Source of the DNA: Byssochlamys sp. IMV 00236
Lineage: Eukaryota > Ascomycota > Eurotiomycetes > Eurotiales > Thermoascaceae
Reading direction: 5' to 3'
DNA length: 64,000 bases
Assembly: GCA_001931875.2 (NCBI GenBank)
Contig: MSJH02000810.1
Location: 213,987 to 277,986, forward strand
The position numbers and the translations under genes were made by a program. This document shows, piece after piece, positions 57,044-64,000 of this stretch; positions within the stretch are counted from its first letter, which is position 1, and every line of letters begins with the position of its first letter. Below the pieces are notes generated by a model, which was not told the origin of the DNA, did not search any database, and was given only the letters and a program-made list of their open reading frames with translations.

Positions 57044-60000
57044 TCACCTGTCATCGCCGACTCTGGCCTTGCCTCGTCGTCGGAAGAAGTCCATGACTTT
57101 CCTTGCTGCGCCTGAGCTACCGGAATGGTGTGAGAGGTCTCTCTCATACTCGTACGCATCGGCAAATTTCCGATTATTCTTCAGCAGCACGCTACCCTTT
57201 CCAGATCTGCCAGCCTGCATCGAGGGCCTGGATAGATCCGAGTAATTGCTGTTATACGCTTCCTGGAAAGGACTCGGCTGATTCGAGTACGGCTGTTGGA
57301 AGCTGTTTTCATAGACATGATCCGCAGAGGGGCTAGGGTAGGAGTCATATGGATACGGGCTCTCTTGACCATGGAGCGTGGCAAAATGCTGGTCGATTTG
57401 AGCTGAAATATCGTCGCTTGGGCCTTCCTGGATCCTGGTAGACTCATGGGTGCCGAAACTCGGCTCTCGTTGCCCATCGTTCGTGGGACCGGTTGATGGT
57501 CGGTGCTGACCATAACTATCCACGGACTGAGTGAGATCTTGAACATGATCTTGAACTTGGGTCATCTGAGGCTCTCCTTCAGGAGTCTGGGATCTACTTC
57601 CCGAGCCGAATCCTTTCAACGAGAAGGATGCTGGAAGAAGAGAGAAGCGGCGTGGCCTGGGCTCCTGATTACCCTCACTTTGCTTGCGTCCAAGAGCATA
57701 CGAGAGCGAGCGACGAGAATCCGTTGACACCCTTGAGCTGTCAGTGGAAAAGGGTTCTTTCATGCTCGTTGGAGGGTAGCGTTTTCCTGTCCTCGACCGA
57801 GGAACGCCAGCCTGCGACGTACGACCCGAAAACAGGGTACCTGACCTTCCGAACAGCTTTTCACCAATTCCAGTGACGGTGTTAGATCTCTTGTGACCTT
57901 TAGGCGGTTCCAGGGCTCCGCTAAACTTCGCCGGTAGCTCTTGAGCACTGGGGCGACCAATTGACATGGTGGAGGCGTGACCGGGCTGCTGAGGGATGGG
58001 GCTTGATATCACATATTGCTTGCCATTCTTAGGCTGTGCCAGCCGTCCCTGCGCATTGGTGGCTGCCACAGTGGGAGCGACCGGCTGTCCATAGGATCCT
58101 CTAGACGGCAGTCTACCAGCATTGATCGAATTCATCGAACCACCGGTAGTTGGACGAGCGTTCTGCGGGGCGGCAGCATGGTGTCCAATAAAGGTTCCAG
58201 CTGAGTCTGACATGGACCGAGGAATATCGGGTGCCCCTTGATTGACCGCGGAGGTCTTAGAATAGTCACCCCGCGCGGCAGACTCGGCCGCCACGTTCTG
58301 AGACGGAGGCATGTCCTGGGACGAACTTGTAGGAGCTGTCTGATTTGCATACCCACGTGTCCCCGAACCTCTGGAAGGTCTGCTAGCGTTAGCAGAGGCG
58401 CCCGCAGCTGACGATTCACCGCGAGCCGTCTGAGACTGAGGCGCAACGTATTCGACCTGGACCGTTCTCCGCTTGGCATCACGCTGAGTTTTAGATCTCT
58501 CCGCGGGTTGATCAGGGGAAATCTTGCCCTGCTGGTGATTGAGACCGCCAACGGTGGGTAAGGCTGCTTGGTGACTTTTCGGAGGCTCCCTGACCGAAGC
58601 ACTGCGAGTAAGCGCTGGTGCCTGAATTGCAGCGTCTTCTACGATGAGAGGTTAGCGCATACGGTGCAATATAGAGAATTTTTACGTTTGCGGAGAAAAA
58701 AAAAAAAAAGATGAAATAAAAATAAAACTTACCTGCAGGTACAGTCGTGTTTGCAATATCAGAGACATTAGTGGTATTGCTGGTGATGTGAGACACAATA
58801 TGTGAGTATTCGCTGAGCCAGCTGTGACGAGCCACTTCAAAGAGATCAGCACGCTTTCTCGGATCAGGGACGAGGATCCGCCTCAAGAGATCGCGCGCAT
58901 GAGGTGTAACATATTCGGGGAAGGTCAGCGGCGTGGTAACAATGTATTTGTACAGCAAGTTGATGTTATCACCCTCTGGGTTCGCAGGATCGTCGTCAAA
59001 CGGCAGATAGCCAGCAAGCATGGCATACTGAAATTTGCACTAAGTCAGCCAATTTCTTTCGTTTTTTCCCCATCAATGTTCAGGCTGGACATGCTCACCA
59101 AGATCACTCCGCAACTCCACACATCCACCTTCCGTCCGGTGTAAAGCGAATCGCTGACCACAAGTTCGGGGGCCGCATAACATGGACTCCCACAACTCGT
59201 CTGCATGAGATCACCTCGTCGCAGCCCGTTGGCGTCCACCTTATCTAAACGCATCCGCTTCACAAATTCGCGGTTCGTCAGATTGTATTCGATCTCTTCC
59301 CCGAGTTCATCAGTAGGGTTAAATGTGTTTGCGAACCCAAAATCAGTGATGATGATGTTGCGATTTCTGTCCAGCAGCAAATTTTCTAGTTTGAGATCAC
59401 GGTGAACGATGCCCTTTTTGTGCAGATAGCCCACGCCGGAAACCAATTGGGCAAAAAGACGTCGGGCCGCATTATCCTTGAGATAGCGGTTGTTCAAGAT
59501 ATGATCGAAGAGCTCACCGCCCGAAGCATACTCCATGATGATACCGATGTGTCGATCCGTTTCTACCATCTCGTGCAGTCGGACAATGTTGGGATGGGAC
59601 AGGTCGCGGAGGATAGAGATTTCCCGGTAAATCTTAGGAAGTCTACTGGGATTAGATCCCAAGCTCTCCCGCCTGATCAGCTTGATAGCGACTTGGATAC
59701 TGCCATCTTTCTTCCAGCCAAGTTTGACTTTGCCGAATTCACCCTCACCCAGAGTCTGACCTAAGATATACTGCCCAAATGATGTCTCTCGCCGTTTCGA
59801 AGAGTTGCTCGAGTAGTCATGCCGGCTTCGATGTCCACCGCGGCCCCCATCGTCAACACCCTCGCTGCCCACTAAACCGAGGCCAGTGACAGGAGTGATT
59901 CCAGAGGCAGTAGTTGCTTCCAATTGGCGTTCTTTCTCCCTCGCAACGTCTACTGCCGGATCGGTAATGACCGTCCGGTCGAGAACCGTGCTCGACTCTT

Positions 60001-60349
60001 TCTCCACAGTAGGCTGCGTCGCCGGGGTGGAAGCATCGGAGGGCTGCGCGCCTCTGTGTCGGGAAGAAGTACCTCTGCTGTCGTCCATGGTGCCCTCACG
60101 TCCATTCACGCCTTGTTCCTTATCACTGCGATCCCTCCTCTCGTCCGTCCGAGTCTTAGCATGCCGTGACCCATTACTTCTCTCAGAGTGGTGGTGACCC
60201 CGTTGGGTAGATGAGGTGCGAGGTGGGGGAATCGGCGGAGTGCCTACACTGTCTGGGTTCCAGTTGTGTCCGGACGAAGGCGCCGTGGCCGACGGGATTG
60301 GCGATGCATGGGTAGTGGACGGCAGAGGCTGTGGGTGGGAAGAGCTCAT
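57044..60349 (-). CDS. kin4: Kin4-like serine/threonine protein kinase
   Basis: About 1046 residues in three exons, 60349-59099, 59027-58733 and 58638-57044, frame kept. A disordered head of about 190 residues leads to the kinase domain: glycine loop LGEGEFGKVKLGW, VAIKLIRRES, HPNIVRLHEM, catalytic loop IVHRDLKLENLL, ITDFGFANTF, then SCGSPCYAAPELVVSDSLY and [20 protein letters not shown]. The activation segment has an insert of about 30 residues (ELGEEIEYNLTN ... RRGDLMQT), a mark of fungal Kin4-type kinases. In yeast, Kin4 blocks mitotic exit when the spindle is misplaced; S. pombe Ppk1 is related. The 500-residue Ser/Pro/Gln-rich tail ends in a basic helix (GAARKVMDFFRRRGKARVG) that may bind membrane, which is my inference. 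The start is the ATG before SSSHPQPL; the frame extends a few codons upstream without an ATG. Confidence 0.9.
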
Positions 60350-61770
60350 AGCCGGAGAAGCAAGCACCGAGATGTACAGATGCTGTTAGGGACTTTGTTG
60401 TTAGTTCCGCACAAGATCGATTATCCAGGAAGATGTTCACATAAACGCAGTAGATAGCATACCTTCACTTGTTGAAGACGAGGTTAGATGATATGGTTGC
60501 TCCGCCAATGGCTCAATGTAATGCACTTCTGAAACTGTACACGTGAAAAGCCCTCCAGAGGGTGTCGGAAAATAAAAAGACGAAAAGAGCACTGCCTGCT
60601 GCTGACCACAAATCACCTATGTCCCAGATAGATGTGCAGCAGGGGTACTGTATGAGTGACCATTCAGATCGGGTCAGCCGGAGAAGACCCTTATTGCCGT
60701 TGATTATGGGCTATGCACACGCAGCGCCCTGGTGACGGCGTGGAGTGGTGTTGTTCACTACTCACAAGGTAAAGATCAAAGTGCAGTAAGCACGATACGG
60801 GCACACCAGGCCGCGGCCAGCAAGACAGACCCGACGCGTCGTTCAGAACCCCGTCCACAACAGAACGGGAGATGTGCTCAATGGGAGATGCCTGCTCTGC
60901 AGCAAAAGAAGCCTTTCTCATAAACAACAAAGTCTCTCTCTCTATCTCTCAAAAGTCCACCCAGATCCAGCAGCACGTCGAACGGTGGAGGGCGGATTCG
61001 AGATATCAAAAGCTGAATTGCCAAGACCGGGGAGTAACGCGAGACAGGGAGGACCGACAGCTCACTTTTCCGACGCGACTGGACTGACAGCTCGATCGAA
61101 GCTCGAAATCACTCCAAGCGCTTGACAGGGACACGGTCGCAGACTGAATTGACAAACGAAGCGCGAACCGGGTCGAAAAGCATGATCGACAGGAGCAGAA
61201 CCAGACCGGGAGGTCGCGAACGGGGGGGAAGAGCCTCGACCCGTCAGGAGAAAACGCCGTGGGAAAGACCTGGAGAAGCCGGCGGGCCGGCCTGGTCACG
61301 ATCGCAGGGTGGACGACTGGCGTGCGAGATTGAGGGGGGTAAGGGAAAAAGGAAAAGAGGAAAAAGGGAAGAGAGGAGGAAGAGAGAAGAAGGGGAGAGA
61401 GAAAGAGAAAGAGAAAGAGAGAGAGAGAGATAGGAGGATAATACAAGATGGGGTGCGGTGATCGATTGGAGACGGAGACGGAGACGTTGTTGTGTTTGGT
61501 TTGGCTGGGGGTCGCTGGGCGGGTCTGAACTGAACTGAACACCTCACAATGGGCTTGACCACGCACCGCCTTTTGCTCGAGTTGTTCTGGATGATATTAT
61601 TTATTATTTCTATTGTGCAGTGGTAATTTAATTATTCTTATTATTATTGTTGTTGTTGTTGTGGTTGCTGTGGTTGTCAATAATTATCAATCATCTACAC
61701 AATACACACTAGATTGTGGGCTGAACCAGATATGGCAGATGATAATTATATCTCCTTGTTATCATATAAA
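60350..61770. other. Kinase promoter region, no gene seen
   Basis: Contains purine- and pyrimidine-biased tracts, including the GA microsatellite at 61391-61431 and an ATT/GTT-rich tract at about 61626-61675. Open frames here are by-products of that bias. Confidence 0.45.
61391..61431. repeat. GA-rich microsatellite
   Basis: A (GAGAAA)n/(GA)n run in the upstream region of the kinase gene. Confidence 0.85.
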
Positions 61771-62035
61771 CTAACTAACTGACTTTCTTCCGGCAGATGA
61801 TACCCTCGATTCTTCTATAACCGCCATCATCATCTCTTGTTCTCTCTCATCAATCACGGCTGGCGAGGTGGGCGCTTTCTCATGGAACGGGCCCTCCTTG
61901 CCTGGGATAGCCCCGATAGTCTGTCTCTTTTTGAAGCCCCCAGAAACTCCCAGCCTTCTTCTCTCTGGCACGTCGAGTGATGATTGCTCCTCTCGTTGTT
62001 GGCGAAGCGCTCACGTTTCCCTGGTACGGTCCATC
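61771..62035 (-). CDS. Possible small coding stretch, frame uncertain
   Basis: On the minus strand two overlapping frames look protein-like. One runs from about 62035 (DGPYQGNVSASPTTRGAIIT). The other runs to a stop at 61771 (GVSGGFKKRQTIGAIPGKEG, then DEREQEMMMAVIEESRV). The phrase GGFKKRQTIGAIPGKEGPF has the look of a conserved short fungal protein, but I cannot name it and see no splice that joins the frames cleanly. It may be one small gene with an unrecognised intron, or a frame-shifted relic. Confidence 0.25.
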
Positions 62036-64000
62036 CTGACAATTTACGGGAACAGGGTCGCGGGAGGGAGCGCCAGCTTAGCTTCTACAAGACCCAAGGA
62101 AAAAGCGAATGGCGTCCCTGGCGCTCGACGCTGCTTTTCCCTTTCCGACACCCGGGCAGCGCGTTTGGGGCAAAGAATTAGCCATCGCCCTAGTTCGGTG
62201 GAGCGTGGATGGCCGGCGGAATAGGGGGGGCTCCCCGTGCCAGGCGCTGATGATGTTTCGAATCTCCCGTTTTGCCCCAGCAGAACCAGCGCCAGGACCC
62301 TCTTGGGCGGCCAGCACGGCCGATAAAATTATCGGATGGATCCTCTCAACTCGGCTCGAGAGAGCGGCCAACCGAGTCTTGTCCCAAAAAGATCTCGAGA
62401 TCACAGGCGAAATCCTGCGATACGATAGTTACCCTCTCTGCTTGCTCGGTTGCTGACACCGTCCCAGGATTCCCAGGATCCCCGTTCCATGCCTTGTTTG
62501 ACTTTGATGGCACCTTGCTGCTCATCACCAGCCTTGGGAGACTAACATTCGCAGACTATCCTGTGTTTGACCCTGTGTTTTGAGCACAGACCCGAGCCCG
62601 GCCCTCTGCGGACTCAAAACCCCAAGAAAGGGGCTGATTGTCTTTGTTGTTGAGTCCACCAGAGCGAACCGGCGATGTCTGGATAATACCTACTATGCAG
62701 ACAGAGCACCCAGTGGTGAGACCAAAATACAAACAACCTTCTTTCAGGTGCGCCTTGTGTCAGCCCTGACATGCTGACCAGCATAGACGCACATGCACCA
62801 ACCAAAAGAAGAAAAAAGAAAGAAAGAAAGGAAGAATACGGATTGCAGCAACGGATACTCCCGTCATCGAGGGCCGCTCTTAGCTGAGATGTCGAATCCG
62901 AGAGTAAATCCAGCTCTGCAGGAGCCCATCTAAGCGATCTGACACTCTCTTCGCTGTGTACCTTGCCGAAGACACGCGTTTGCATAGCAAAGGAATCTCA
63001 CAGCAACTTCCTCGTGGCCACCATTGCATGCTTCAGCCCAATAGCCTTTAGAAAAGTTCTTGAAGGCGAATGCATTAATTGGGGGTTTATAGGCCCAGAA
63101 TAACTATCGACCAATCCTGTGGTAATCTTCATCCGATGAACGTAAATAATTGGTGGGTGTCCCACCGCCAGATAGCCTTCATCCCAATACCAAGCTAAGC
63201 TTATGACCTTATTCCGATATTCCCCATAATCATAATAATAATAATCTACAGCTGCCGAAAAAAAAGGTGCGCTCCTCTAGGGCATTCGGACAGTATCCTA
63301 CAGCAGCCAGCTACTACTCTATACTCGACGCGCAACGTTGCCACAACTAGGACTCGAGGCGCATCCCCCATGCACATACCAATTTATCCGAATCTATATT
63401 CTCCCTTTCGATCTCCATTTTCTTTTTCTATTCCATTCAGTAATTATGCGTATGCCCAGTACATGCAGGACGACGGAGCCTCACTACACAATGACAAGGC
63501 TGGATCTTGCAATATATATATCACCATCCAAAACCACCTGCGTTAAGTAGAGTAGTATACGCGCTGGAAAAAAAAAAGATCATTGCCATCTCCAAATCCC
63601 ATTGCAGATGACCCCTCCGCCACAGTCGCATCATCTCATGTCTACAAATGCCAATCAGTCATGCTGCTCACTGACGCAACGATCAGCCACTACTACATGC
63701 CAACTCACCAACAGCAAGACATTTTCTCAACGCCGCCACCCTTCCCATCTCTATCTCCTACCACGATAGGCACTAAGAAGCAACATAGAGCGCAGAGCCA
63801 TGCATATATCCAACTCCACTCACTATATACACTCGACAAATCACCAGTTCTCTTCGCATAGTTAGTAGAAAGTTAGACTTCGGCTGGCACTTGCACCATA
63901 GCATAGCATAGCATAGCTAGGATCTTATTTTGCCCACAGCGCGGACGAACAAACGGTGCGAAAAGTGGGAGAGGGGGGTCCATATTTCTTTTTTTTTTTT
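62036..64000. other. Intergenic to window end, no gene seen
   Basis: No supportable gene. A short GCATA tandem repeat lies at about 63898-63916. Confidence 0.45.

Noticed and set aside
61006..61566. 186-codon minus-strand frame
   Set aside because: It is driven by the GA/CT microsatellite and gives a Ser/Leu/Phe low-complexity run.
1..64000. CRISPR arrays, bacterial operons or prophage
   Set aside because: The window is eukaryotic with spliceosomal introns; no direct-repeat/spacer pattern was seen.

Overview
The window reads as nuclear DNA of a filamentous ascomycete, most likely a member of the Eurotiales (Aspergillus/Penicillium type). The reasons are short 45-85 base spliceosomal introns with GTRNGT donors and CTNAC branch points, Zn2Cys6 regulators, a Clr5/ankyrin locus, an ERMES Mdm12, a Kin4-type kinase and an FtrA/FetC iron-uptake pair. 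Species cannot be fixed by reading alone. A run of 20 N's at 32744-32763 shows that this is a draft assembly.

Layout. 0.9-5.4 kb: a nine-exon DHA2-type MFS exporter (minus) and a Zn2Cys6 regulator (plus) diverge from a 331-bp promoter that holds a perfect 22-bp palindrome ending in CGG/CCG. 5.4-8.7 kb: no convincing gene, one probable decayed Cys-rich gene. 8.7-13.1 kb: a pirin with a possible N-terminal membrane anchor and a second Zn2Cys6 regulator. 15.2-17.9 kb: a Clr5/ankyrin locus that has captured, in frame, a 163-bp piece of the Sfp1-like zinc-finger gene located 7 kb away, and whose middle ankyrin part is broken by several frame changes. 19.3-25.4 kb: a PWWP plus TFIIS-N-like chromatin protein and the Sfp1-like regulator. 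29.8-35.6 kb: Dus3, a BAP31-like ER protein and Mdm12. 35.6-47.5 kb: a gene-poor 12 kb with one small well-promoted ORF, an intron-bearing tRNA-Pro(AGG) and two inverted repeats. 47.5-55.9 kb: a reductive iron assimilation cluster. 57.0-60.3 kb: a Kin4-like kinase. 60.4-64 kb: no firm gene.

How the parts work together. The clearest functional unit is the iron cluster: ferric reductase (Fe3+ to Fe2+), FetC ferroxidase and FtrA permease (re-oxidation coupled to uptake). Three exact ATCWGATAA motifs (the published consensus of the iron regulator SreA) lie in its two promoters, against roughly one expected by chance in the whole window. The MFS/Zn2Cys6 pair looks like a self-contained regulator-exporter module. 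Exon limits were set by hand from splice signals and by requiring the reading frame to stay open.
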